A DNA stretch of 46,433 nucleotides from Gordonia effusa NBRC 100432. GTDB lineage: Bacteria; Actinomycetota; Actinomycetes; Mycobacteriales; Mycobacteriaceae. The stretch lies in the NCBI RefSeq assembly GCF_000241305.1, contig NZ_BAEH01000019.1, forward strand, positions 1 to 46,433, given 5' to 3'. Both the position numbers and the translations under genes were made by a program. The notes beneath the pieces are model-generated. The model was not told the DNA's origin and did not search any database. It worked only from the letters and a program-made list of their open reading frames with translations. This document shows positions 16,084 to 24,008 of this stretch, one piece after another (positions within the stretch are counted from its first letter, which is position 1; each line of letters begins with the position of its first letter).

Positions 16084-17145
16084 ATGACGCAGCCACCCAA
16101 CCCCGGCGAGTACCCACAGGGTCAGCCCGGTGGTTACCAGCCTCCGCAGCAAGGGGGGTATCAGCCACCGCAACAGCCGGGGCAACCTCAGCCCGGTGGT
16201 TATCAGCCACCGCAACAGCCGGGGCAACCTCAGCCTGGTGGTTATCAGCCACCGCAACAGCCGGGCAGTTACCAGCCCGGCGGATATCAACCACCACAGC
16301 CGGGGCAGCCGGGTGGCTATCAGCCTCCACCGGCATCGGGCGGCCCGGATTTCGGGAAGCAGCCGGGCGAGGGGTACCAGCAGCCGGGATACCAGCAGCC
16401 GGGGTATCCGCAGGGAGGTGTCCCAGGGGATACCTCGTACAGCGTCGGCGATGCGTTTAACTGGGCGTGGAACAAGTTCACCAAGAATGCGGGACCATTG
16501 GTTCTGGCGACTCTCGCGTACGCGGTGGCTTTCGCGATAGTCGGTGCGATCTTCGGTTTCCTGATTTCCTCGCTTACGACGACGACGGAGACGCAGTCGG
16601 GATCTATCTACGGCAGCAGCTATTCGTATGAGGTGACCACGTCGAATTTCGGCGCGGGTGCCATCATCGTGACGATAATCGCCGCGCTCGTATTCTTTGT
16701 CTTGGGCGGAGCTATTATTTCGGCGTTCTTCAGCGGCATCTTCGACATCGCCGAAGGCCGCGAAGTGTCGGTCGGATCGTTCTTCAAGCCGCGTAACCTG
16801 GGCAATGTCATCTTGGCGTCAGTTCTCGTCGGAATCATCACCTACATCGGCTTCCTGCTCTGCATCATTCCGGGAATCATCGCGGCGTTCTTGCTGTGGT
16901 TTACCACCGTCGCCGTAGTTGGTCGCGGTATATCGGCAGTTGATGGCATCAAGACCAGTTACAACTTGGTGCGTGCGCGTCTAGGCGATTCGATCCTTGC
17001 CGCGTTGCTGTCTTATGTGATCATCCTGGTCGGCACGGTCCTGTGCTACGTGGGACTGCTTGTGGCGGCGCCACTTGCGGCCTTGTTCCAGGTCTATACG
17101 TTCCGGCGACTCTCCGGTGAGTCAATCGCACCGCTCACTCCGTAA
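16084..17145 (+). CDS. Membrane protein with [10 protein letters not shown] repeats
   Basis: 353 residues with GAGGAG at the ribosome site. Residues 1-120 are a disordered repeat of [16 protein letters not shown] units, partly as near-identical 42-bp DNA repeats between 16177 and 16260. Residues 120-350 hold about six membrane helices (for example [59 protein letters not shown]), resembling integral membrane proteins of the DUF975/GDPD-membrane-domain kind. Function unknown. A terminator follows at 17170. Confidence 0.85.
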   Translation: MTQPPNPGEYPQGQPGGYQPPQQGGYQPPQQPGQPQPGGYQPPQQPGQPQPGGYQPPQQPGSYQPGGYQPPQPGQPGGYQPPPASGGPDFGKQPGEGYQQPGYQQPGYPQGGVPGDTSYSVGDAFNWAWNKFTKNAGPLVLATLAYAVAFAIVGAIFGFLISSLTTTTETQSGSIYGSSYSYEVTTSNFGAGAIIVTIIAALVFFVLGGAIISAFFSGIFDIAEGREVSVGSFFKPRNLGNVILASVLVGIITYIGFLLCIIPGIIAAFLLWFTTVAVVGRGISAVDGIKTSYNLVRARLGDSILAALLSYVIILVGTVLCYVGLLVAAPLAALFQVYTFRRLSGESIAPLTP

Positions 17146-17169
17146 CAACGCATTGCGATAAGTGAATTC

Positions 17170-17210
17170 GATGCCCGGTGCCGCCAATACGGTGCCGGGC
17201 ATCGGGCTTT
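17170..17210 (+). terminator. Terminator after the repeat-rich membrane protein
   Basis: GATGCCCGG (17170-17178) pairs with CCGGGCATC (17195-17203), followed by GGGCTTTTC. It separates the preceding gene from the mprA promoter. Confidence 0.8.
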
Positions 17211-17238
17211 TCTCAGTGAGTCTTACGCGGCTCTCAGC
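17209..17238 (+). promoter_or_regulatory. Tandem 11-bp-periodic repeats, candidate MprA site
   Basis: TTTCTCAG (17209), GTCTTACG (17220) and CTCTCAGC (17231) are loose 8-bp direct repeats at exact 11-bp spacing, ending 24 bp before the mprA start. The MprA box of M. tuberculosis is described as two loosely conserved 8-bp direct repeats within 19 bp, and the gene is autoregulated there, so this is a good candidate. Confidence 0.5.
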
Positions 17239-17261
17239 CGGACTGCGATAAGACTGTATAC

Positions 17262-17948
17262 ATGCGGATTCTTGTCGTCGACGACGATCGTGCGGTACGT
17301 GAGTCACTGCGCCGATCTCTAGCGTTCAATGGCTATAGCGTAGAAACGGCGTCGGACGGCTTGGAAGCGCTCGAAAAGGTAGTGGCAGATCGCCCTGACC
17401 TGCTCATTCTCGACGTTATGATGCCCAGGCTCGATGGCCTGGAAGTGTGTCGGCGGCTGCGGTCGGCCGGCGACGACCTGCCGATTCTGGTGCTCACCGC
17501 TCGCGACTCGGTATCCGAGCGCGTCTCGGGGCTCGACGCCGGCGCCGACGACTACCTGCCCAAACCGTTCGCTCTCGAGGAATTGCTCGCGCGGCTTCGC
17601 GCGTTGCTGCGTCGCGCCACCCCCGACGATGGTGAAGATTCGGAGGCACTGGAGTTCTCTGACCTCACCCTCGACCCGGTGACCCGTGACGTCTCGCGTG
17701 GCGAGCGGTCGATCAGCCTCACCCGCACCGAGTTCGCATTGCTGGAAATGCTGATGGCCAATCCGCGCCGTGTGCTTTCCCGCAGCCGGATTCTGGAGGA
17801 AGTGTGGGGCTACGACTTCCCGACGTCGGGCAATGCGCTTGAGGTATACGTCGGGTACCTTCGCCGCAAAACCGAGGCCGACGACGAACCTCGACTGATC
17901 CACACCGTGCGCGGCGTCGGATACGTGTTGCGGGAGACACCGCCGTGA
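17262..17948 (+). CDS. mprA: OmpR-family response regulator MprA
   Basis: 228 residues. The receiver domain has VDDDR (residues 6-10), phospho-acceptor D51 in [13 protein letters not shown] and the lysine of [16 protein letters not shown] winged-helix DNA-binding domain follows ([31 protein letters not shown]). In M. tuberculosis MprA controls the envelope-stress response, including sigB, sigE and pepD. Gene order mprA-mprB-pepD-moaB2 is identical here. Confidence 0.96.
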   Translation: MRILVVDDDRAVRESLRRSLAFNGYSVETASDGLEALEKVVADRPDLLILDVMMPRLDGLEVCRRLRSAGDDLPILVLTARDSVSERVSGLDAGADDYLPKPFALEELLARLRALLRRATPDDGEDSEALEFSDLTLDPVTRDVSRGERSISLTRTEFALLEMLMANPRRVLSRSRILEEVWGYDFPTSGNALEVYVGYLRRKTEADDEPRLIHTVRGVGYVLRETPP

Positions 17949-17958
17949 GAAGTGTCTG

Positions 17959-19464
17959 TTGACTGATCGCGACACCTCGCGCTGGAAGACGTTGCGCCGC
18001 AACCATTCCGTGGGCAATCGCCGAAATAATGGCGCCAAGAAGGAGATGCGCGCCCCGTGGGCGCTGACTCGGTCGGCGTCGTTGACGATGCGCGTCACCC
18101 TCTTGTCGGCGACGGTGGTGCTTATCTCGGTCGGATTGATGGCTGCCTCAGCCTATTTCGTGGTGTACCGAGCCATGTACAACGAGGTGGATAGGCAGCT
18201 CGAATCTCGCGCTGACGGAATGACCGCACTGGCCAAGTCGGGTTTGCTGAACGAGCGTCCGCAGGCGCTGGCGACCGGAACGGTGTTCTCCACCAACATT
18301 TCTCTGGCGTTGGTACGCCCGGACGGCGCGAGCTATCTGATCGGTGAAGTCCCGTTCGAGGATGCGGAGAAGGCCGTTGCCCGCTCGGTCAACGCGCCGG
18401 GGCAGCACAACCAGAGTTTGCGAACCCTGGCGAATCAACGTGTGCTGGCCCGAAAACTCGACGACGGCAACACTCTGGTACTCGCACAGAGTCTGCTGCA
18501 GACCGATCGAGTGCTCAAACGACTTGCCTGGGTGCTATTGGTGGTCGGCGGTGGCGGCGTCGCGTTCGCCGCGTTGGCTGGCACCACTGTGTCACGCGCT
18601 GGATTGAGACCGGTCACTCGATTGACTCGGGCTGCCGAACGAATCGGGAAAACGCAGGACCTCACTCCGTTGCCGGTAACCGGAAACGACGAATTAGCCC
18701 GTCTCACAGAATCTTTCAATACGATGTTGCGAGCACTGGGGGAATCGCGCGACCAGCAGGCCCGTCTCGTGGCCGACGCCGGGCATGAATTGCGTACCCC
18801 GCTGACCTCGTTGCGCACCAATCTCGAATTGCTGATGGCGTCGACGGCTCCGGGCGCACCGCCGGTGCCGGCATCGGACATGGTCGAGTTGCGTTCGGAT
18901 GTGCTGGCCCAGATCGAAGAGTTGTCGACGCTCGTCGGAGACTTGGTGGATCTCGCCCGTGAAGATGCTCCCGAAGTGGTCCACGAGGAGGTCGATATGG
19001 TCGAGGTGATCGAACGATCGTTGGAGCGAGTTCGACGTCGACGCAGCGATGTCGACTTCAGTGTCGACTCCTCGCCCTGGTACGTCTTCGGTGAGCCGGC
19101 CGGACTGTCTCGCGCGATTCTCAATGTGCTCGACAATGCCGCGAAGTGGAGTCCACGTGGTCGCGCGATCGAGGTGAGTCTGCGTCAGATCGATTTGAGC
19201 ACTGCCGAATTCACCGTCGCCGACGCTGGTCCCGGTATTCCACCGGAGGATCGTGAACTCGTTTTCGAGCGGTTCTACCGCTCCACACAGTCGAGGTCGA
19301 TGCCCGGATCGGGATTGGGTCTGGCAATCGTCCGACAGGTAGTTGTGAAACATGGTGGCACTATTACGGCATCCCAATCCCATCTTGGTGGGGCGCTTAT
19401 TCGGATGACTTTGCCCGGACACTCGGTTCCCGTGGAACCATCTCCGGTAGTGGTTCGTCAGTAA
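17959..19464 (+). CDS. mprB: Envelope-stress sensor histidine kinase MprB
   Basis: 501 residues from the TTG at 17959 (an ATG at 18046 is an alternative). A membrane helix (VTLLSATVVLISVGLMAASAYFVVY) is followed by an extracytoplasmic domain of about 130 residues, a second helix (LAWVLLVVGGGGVAFAALAG), HAMP (GLRPVTRLTRAAERIG), the DHp helix with H276 in ADAGHELRTPL, and HATPase motifs NVLDNAAKWSP, DAGPGIPPED and GSGLGLAIV. It phosphorylates MprA; in mycobacteria it is held off by DnaK at its outer domain. Confidence 0.95.
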   Translation: MTDRDTSRWKTLRRNHSVGNRRNNGAKKEMRAPWALTRSASLTMRVTLLSATVVLISVGLMAASAYFVVYRAMYNEVDRQLESRADGMTALAKSGLLNERPQALATGTVFSTNISLALVRPDGASYLIGEVPFEDAEKAVARSVNAPGQHNQSLRTLANQRVLARKLDDGNTLVLAQSLLQTDRVLKRLAWVLLVVGGGGVAFAALAGTTVSRAGLRPVTRLTRAAERIGKTQDLTPLPVTGNDELARLTESFNTMLRALGESRDQQARLVADAGHELRTPLTSLRTNLELLMASTAPGAPPVPASDMVELRSDVLAQIEELSTLVGDLVDLAREDAPEVVHEEVDMVEVIERSLERVRRRRSDVDFSVDSSPWYVFGEPAGLSRAILNVLDNAAKWSPRGRAIEVSLRQIDLSTAEFTVADAGPGIPPEDRELVFERFYRSTQSRSMPGSGLGLAIVRQVVVKHGGTITASQSHLGGALIRMTLPGHSVPVEPSPVVVRQ

Positions 19465-19574
19465 TGATGGATACGCAAACCCGCCGGAGCGAGTGACCCA
19501 TGAGTGGTACGCATTTACGGCAAGCGCATTGAGCCGTGCCCAACGGCCCTGAGCAGATATGAAAGAAGGCGCAC

Positions 19575-21257
19575 ATGACCGGCGATGATCGCGACAACGG
19601 TGATCAGACCCCCAACCCGTACAGCTACGGGGGTGAGCGGGACGGGCAAGGTTCCACGCCGGACCCGGGTGCGCCAGCGCCGCCTAATTCGCCGCAGTCG
19701 AGCGGCAGTCAATTCGGTTCGGACACATCATCTTTCGGTGCGCAGTCGCCGTATGGCGCGCAGGCCGGTTCGCCCGGACCGGGACCTTCAGAGCCCGGCT
19801 ATTCACAACCCGGTTCGCAACAGCCGGGATGGCCTCAACCCGCGACGCCAGAGTTCGGGACACCCCAAACCGGGACACCCCATGCCGAAACACCCCAGCA
19901 GTTCGGCGGATTCGGGCCAGCCGGCGATGCCGGTTCGACCGGCTATGGCCAGCAGTCGGCCTATGGCCAGGGTGGTGCCTCGGGTGGCCAGCAGTTCGGT
20001 GAGCAACCAACCTATGGTCAACCGTCGGATCCGCATGCGACTGGTGGTTTCGGCGCGTCGCCGACCAATCCGTACGGCCAACCGGCCTATGGCCAGCCAA
20101 CCTACGGCCAGTCGGGGACGGCGCCGTTCCAGCAGCAACCCGCGCCCCGACGCAAGACAGGTGCGACCGCGGCGATCGCGGTCGGTGCGGTGGCGCTCGC
20201 GCTAGTCTCCGGCGGCGCGGGCGCGGCCACCTACTCGGCGATCAATGACGATCCGCCGTCGACGACGATTTCGGGTCCACTCGGTGGAGACAAGAACGAA
20301 TCCAACAAACCGATCGAGATGCCGGCCGGTTCCGTTCAAGAAGTAGCCGCCAGCGTACTGCCGACGGTTGTTTCGGTACTGGTGCGCGAAGGAAATCTCG
20401 AAGGCGAGGGCTCCGGCGTGATCCTCGACGCCAACGGCACCATCATGACTAACAATCACGTGGTTAGTGCCGGCGGCGATCGACCGGCAAGTGACGTGAC
20501 CGTCGCGTTCAACGACGGAACGCGTGCCAAGGCGACGGTGGTGGGTACCGATCCCATCTCCGACATCGCGGTGATCAAGGTGAACAAGCCCGGCCTGCGC
20601 AAGATAAGCATCGGGACGTCGAAGAACTTGGTCGTCGGGCAGGACGTGATCGCCATCGGATCGCCTCTCGGCCTCGCGGGTACGGTTACCACCGGAATCA
20701 TCTCGTCGCTTAACCGGCCGGTGTCGACGTCGCGGACCGGCGGCACCACGTCGGTGATGGATGCGATTCAGACCGATGCCGCGATCAATCCGGGCAACTC
20801 CGGTGGAGCGTTGGTGAACGCGCGGGGTGCGCTAATTGGTCTCAATACGGCCATCGCGACGACGGGCGGTGGCGACTCGAGCGGCAGTGCCCGGTCCGGC
20901 AGCATCGGCCTGGGGTTCGCGATCCCGGTCGATCAGGCTATCCGAGTCGCCAACCAGTTGATCGCCTCCGGCAAGGCTCAACATTCCAGCCTGGGTGTGT
21001 CGGTCCGTTCGGAAGCCGCGGATTCGACGTCCGGTGCGCAGGTGTCGGCGGTGAGCGCCGACGGCGCGGCGGCCAAGGCCGGAATTCCCAACGGTGCGAT
21101 TATCACCAAGTTCGGTGATCGTACGATTACCACCGGAGACGCACTCGTCGCCGCGGTACGGTCTTATGAACCCGGTGCGGTCGTACCTGTTACCTACACC
21201 GTGGGCGGTCAGACCAAAACCGTCAACGTGACCCTCGGGACACTGTCCACCAAGTGA
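19575..21257 (+). CDS. pepD: HtrA-like serine protease PepD with PDZ domain
   Basis: 560 residues. A long Gly/Pro/Gln/Tyr-rich cytoplasmic region (1-195; YGQPAYGQPTYGQ) precedes one membrane helix (TAAIAVGAVALALVSGGAGA), then a trypsin-like protease with catalytic H295 (TNNHVVSAGG), D330 (PISDIAVIKV) and S409 (NPGNSGGAL), and a C-terminal PDZ domain (LGVSVRSEAADS...). It degrades misfolded envelope proteins and is under MprA control in mycobacteria. The 110-bp gap before it may hold its own promoter. Confidence 0.96.
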   Translation: MTGDDRDNGDQTPNPYSYGGERDGQGSTPDPGAPAPPNSPQSSGSQFGSDTSSFGAQSPYGAQAGSPGPGPSEPGYSQPGSQQPGWPQPATPEFGTPQTGTPHAETPQQFGGFGPAGDAGSTGYGQQSAYGQGGASGGQQFGEQPTYGQPSDPHATGGFGASPTNPYGQPAYGQPTYGQSGTAPFQQQPAPRRKTGATAAIAVGAVALALVSGGAGAATYSAINDDPPSTTISGPLGGDKNESNKPIEMPAGSVQEVAASVLPTVVSVLVREGNLEGEGSGVILDANGTIMTNNHVVSAGGDRPASDVTVAFNDGTRAKATVVGTDPISDIAVIKVNKPGLRKISIGTSKNLVVGQDVIAIGSPLGLAGTVTTGIISSLNRPVSTSRTGGTTSVMDAIQTDAAINPGNSGGALVNARGALIGLNTAIATTGGGDSSGSARSGSIGLGFAIPVDQAIRVANQLIASGKAQHSSLGVSVRSEAADSTSGAQVSAVSADGAAAKAGIPNGAIITKFGDRTITTGDALVAAVRSYEPGAVVPVTYTVGGQTKTVNVTLGTLSTK

Positions 21258-21320
21258 GCCTCGGTTCGTCTCTCCAGATACAAACAGTTATCGCCGTCAC
21301 TCGTCGAAAGGCCCGTCGCA

Positions 21321-21908
21321 ATGTCTGACCTGGTTCCCGATGTATCCACCGAGGCCGCGGCCGACGATGCTGCTGATGCGGCTGCACGTGAATTCGCGCA
21401 GCGACGCGGGTCGTCGTCGGCTCCCGATGGCTCCGAGATCGGTCGCGCGCTGGTCGTCGTGGTCGGGGACCGCGCCGCGCATGGTGATGGGGACACCGCA
21501 CTCGGCTCGCTGATCGTCGAATTGCTCGAAGAGGCGGAGTTCCACGTCGACGCGACCGTCGTGGTGTCGGGTGACGAGGTGGAAATCCGCAATGCGCTCA
21601 ACACGGCGGTAATCGGCGGCGTCGATCTGGTTATCTCGGTCGGCGGCGTCGGCGTCGGAGCGCGAGACGTGACACCTGAGGCCACCGAAGCGCTTCTGGA
21701 TCGTCGACTGCCGGGTATCGAAGAGGCCGTCCGGAGTTCTGGCCTGGCGGCCGGTGCTACCGACGCGGGCCTCTCGCGCGGCCTGGCCGGCATCTCCGGA
21801 CAGACATTGGTCGTCAACCTCGCCGACTCGCGCGCCGCGGTCCGCGACGGCATGGCGACGGTGACAATGCTTGCCCGGCACGTCATTGAATCCATCAGCG
21901 ACTTCTGA
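21321..21908 (+). CDS. moaB2: MoaB/Mog-family molybdopterin-binding protein
   Basis: 195 residues. The MPT-binding signature is visible in LVISVGGVGVGARDVTPEATEALLDRRLPGIEEAVR, corresponding to the GGTG...D.TPEA loop of MogA/MoaB. Here the loop reads GGVGVG rather than GGTG, a departure from catalytic adenylyltransferases. An N-terminal extension of about 40 residues is acidic and Ala-rich. It follows pepD as in M. tuberculosis (Rv0984). Confidence 0.88.
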   Translation: MSDLVPDVSTEAAADDAADAAAREFAQRRGSSSAPDGSEIGRALVVVVGDRAAHGDGDTALGSLIVELLEEAEFHVDATVVVSGDEVEIRNALNTAVIGGVDLVISVGGVGVGARDVTPEATEALLDRRLPGIEEAVRSSGLAAGATDAGLSRGLAGISGQTLVVNLADSRAAVRDGMATVTMLARHVIESISDF

Positions 21909-21917
21909 GGGCGATCG

Positions 21918-22166
21918 TTGACCGGATCAGATGAGCCGACGCGCGCTGACGGCACGCGCAGTTCGCACAAATTTAGCGATGCTAAACAACCCGGCAACAT
22001 ATCACAGCAAAATGAAGCGCTCGGTGAGGATTCACGCAGGCGGCAGCGGCTTGTCGACATTTTCGGCGACGACCTACCGTCTCAAACGACCGATGATCGT
22101 GACGAAGGTCACAGTGAAGTGCGGACCGAGTGGTATCAACTGAATCGGCCGCCACATTACGAATAA
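21918..22166 (+). CDS. Small conserved hydrophilic protein downstream of moaB2
   Basis: 82 residues from the TTG at 21918, with GAGG 8 bp upstream and only 9 bp after moaB2. The C-terminal half RLVDIFGDDLPSQTTDDRD and the ending W-Y-Q-L-N-RPPHYE look like a small protein of unknown function common in Mycobacteriales that ends in W..xRPPH. No membrane segment, no cysteine. It is probably co-transcribed with moaB2. Confidence 0.65.
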   Translation: MTGSDEPTRADGTRSSHKFSDAKQPGNISQQNEALGEDSRRRQRLVDIFGDDLPSQTTDDRDEGHSEVRTEWYQLNRPPHYE

Positions 22167-22415
22167 CGCATGTACCTGCAAACATGCTGTGGGCTGTGAG
22201 TTTTCCTGGTGTTTACTTTCCGGGTTTCGCTATTTGAATGTAAATACTAATTATCGGAAAGATTAAATCTCACTATTCACGTGAGTTCGTGTTGCTCAGC
22301 TTTCTCTTAACCGGATAACGTTTCGGCCAAGCTCGCGGTCGCCGACGGCGAGCGATGTGTGTGTAAACGGCTCGCGCAAGTTGGGGTCGCAGCCCATTCC
22401 GGTGAGAGGGAACGA
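22167..22415. other. AT-rich promoter region of the porin genes
   Basis: This 249-bp gap is clearly richer in A+T than its surroundings (22190-22310). It contains GCATGT-N8-ACATGC (22168-22187) at its start and CTCAC-N7-GTGAG (22269-22285). A strong promoter for the porin pair is expected here; the exact -10/-35 cannot be assigned by eye. Confidence 0.5.
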
Positions 22416-23039
22416 ATGAAGATCAGCAAGCTTGGCCTGCGTCGCGCATCTGCGGCAGCCGCTGTCGCTGCGGTCGCCGCAGTTGGTTTGTCCAGCATGG
22501 GTGCGGGTGGGGCCGCAGCCGGGAAGCTGCCGAACGGTTTTAAGAAGGTCACCGGCATCGATGGTCAGGTTGTGCAGACCTGGCGCACCGGCGAATACGC
22601 CTTCGCTCAGCAGTCCGAAGCGCACAACGGGGCAGGGCGTTCGGCTCGCGTGTCGGGAACCTACACCTCGAAGATTTCCAAGGGTGGCGGCAACGTCGAG
22701 GTCGGGTACCTCGTCGGGTGCCAGGTGAACCTGGGCAGCCTGGATGCGGGTATCTCCATCTCGGCTACGCCGTCGGTCGGTGCTTCGCTGTCCTTGCCGC
22801 TTTCGCCCGGCGAGATCAAGAAGGTCGCGGTCACTGACAAGGACTTCAAGAACAATCTGGTGAGTCTGCAGCTTTCCGGCGTGGAGATTGACGTGCAGGG
22901 CTGCGGTGGTTACGCGCAGGCACGCTCATACGTCAAGGTGCTGGCCGCTGAGGGCTACAACACCGACGAGGGCACCGTGAACGGTGAGGGTGGCGCAGTC
23001 CAGTCCACGCTGTACGGCAAGCCTTTCAGCCTCGGCTGA
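22416..23039 (+). CDS. MspA-family outer-membrane porin (first copy)
   Basis: 207 residues from the ATG at 22416, preceded by GAGAGGG. A Sec signal peptide (KLGLRRASAAAAVAAVAAVGL) ends near GGAAAGKLP, where the family has ADxKLP-like sequence. VEVGYLVGCQVNLGSLDAGIS matches the conserved YxVGCQ(V/I) segment and GCGGYAQARSYVKV the C-terminal strand pair ending in YGKPFSLG. MspA octamers form the main hydrophilic pores of the mycolic acid membrane. Its presence marks the organism as mycolata. A paralogue follows 54 bp downstream. Confidence 0.93.
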   Translation: MKISKLGLRRASAAAAVAAVAAVGLSSMGAGGAAAGKLPNGFKKVTGIDGQVVQTWRTGEYAFAQQSEAHNGAGRSARVSGTYTSKISKGGGNVEVGYLVGCQVNLGSLDAGISISATPSVGASLSLPLSPGEIKKVAVTDKDFKNNLVSLQLSGVEIDVQGCGGYAQARSYVKVLAAEGYNTDEGTVNGEGGAVQSTLYGKPFSLG

Positions 23040-23093
23040 TCGCCGCATCCGACCATTCCGACTTAACCCTGAACTGAACCCAAAAGGGGAATC

Positions 23094-23747
23094 ATGAACA
23101 AGACCTTTACCCGTCGCCTCGCCGCGGCAGCTGGCATCGCTGGCGTCGCATTGATGGGCCTCACCACCGTCGGCGCCGGTGGCGCCACCGCTGGCAAACT
23201 GCCCGGCGGGCAGATCAACAAGAAGCTCGTCGATGGCACGACCGTTAACGCTCGCCTGTACGACGAATTCGTCAACTACCGCGCCGGTAATGTCGCCAAT
23301 ATCGCGACCAGCCGCGAGGTGTGGGTGTCCGGCAAGATCCGCGTCAACATCGGCGGCGGTGCCGAAGGTGGTGTCATCAAGGGCGGCTACGTCGTTGGCT
23401 GCCAGGTGAACCTTTCTGGCGTATCCGGTGGAAGCGAAGGAAGTCTTGACAGCAGCGGCACGCCGTCCGCCGAAGGTAGCGCCTCGATCTCGCTCGGACC
23501 CGGCCAGGCTGGTTTCGTGCCGATCATCGAAACCACCTCCGGTGACTACACCACCTACAAGGATTACGAAGTCAACGACTTCACCTTCAAGGGCAACCGC
23601 GGCGGCGTCGCATTCAGCCAGGAAGGTTTCCGACTGAACGGCTGCGCGGGATACGCCTCGGCTCGTGCGCGCTTCACCATCAAGGTGAGCACCGACTCGG
23701 TTAAGGGTGTTATCACCTTGTGGGGCAAGCCATTTAGCATCGGCTGA
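23094..23747 (+). CDS. MspA-family outer-membrane porin (second copy)
   Basis: 217 residues with a signal peptide (RLAAAAGIAGVALMGLTTVG) and processed end near GGATAGKLPGG. Shared marks with the first copy are GGYVVGCQVNLSG, GCAGYASARARFTIKV and WGKPFSIG. The middle region differs by a Ser/Gly-rich insertion (GGSEGSLDSSGTPSAEGSAS) that would fall near a loop of the barrel. The pair probably gives either mixed oligomers or pores of different selectivity (inference). A perfect hairpin terminator follows. Confidence 0.93.
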   Translation: MNKTFTRRLAAAAGIAGVALMGLTTVGAGGATAGKLPGGQINKKLVDGTTVNARLYDEFVNYRAGNVANIATSREVWVSGKIRVNIGGGAEGGVIKGGYVVGCQVNLSGVSGGSEGSLDSSGTPSAEGSASISLGPGQAGFVPIIETTSGDYTTYKDYEVNDFTFKGNRGGVAFSQEGFRLNGCAGYASARARFTIKVSTDSVKGVITLWGKPFSIG

Positions 23748-23770
23748 TCGCTTTACCACGAACTAATAGT

Positions 23771-23804
23771 TCAGCGCGGTACCCGACGTCGGGTACCGCG
23801 CTGA
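23771..23804 (+). terminator. Perfect 34-bp palindrome after the porin pair
   Basis: TCAGCGCGGTACCCGAC (23771-23787) is followed directly by its exact complement to 23804, a 17-bp perfect dyad with no loop. CTGTTGTTGG follows. It lies 24 bp after the second porin stop and is most simply the operon terminator, though a dyad this perfect can also bind protein. Confidence 0.75.
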
Positions 23805-24008
23805 CCTGTTGTTGGCGCGGTGATTCTGTCGCTCTTCGCTGGCACGGGTGCGCTGGGACAGATCGGAACTCCCAGTTAGCGCACAGCGAGTTTCCAGACA
23901 GCGGTTCTAAGGTTCTCTCTGGTAGGTCCGATGGTGGCTTTCGACGGCGCGACGCCGACGTCGAGCTCGTCGGAGATCGCCATTTCCGAGCACCTTAAGG
24001 AGAGTCGT

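Noticed and set aside
22168..22187. Terminator or operator GCATGT-N8-ACATGC after the small gene
   Set aside because: Six-base arms are within chance in an AT-rich gap, with no T-run and no regulator.
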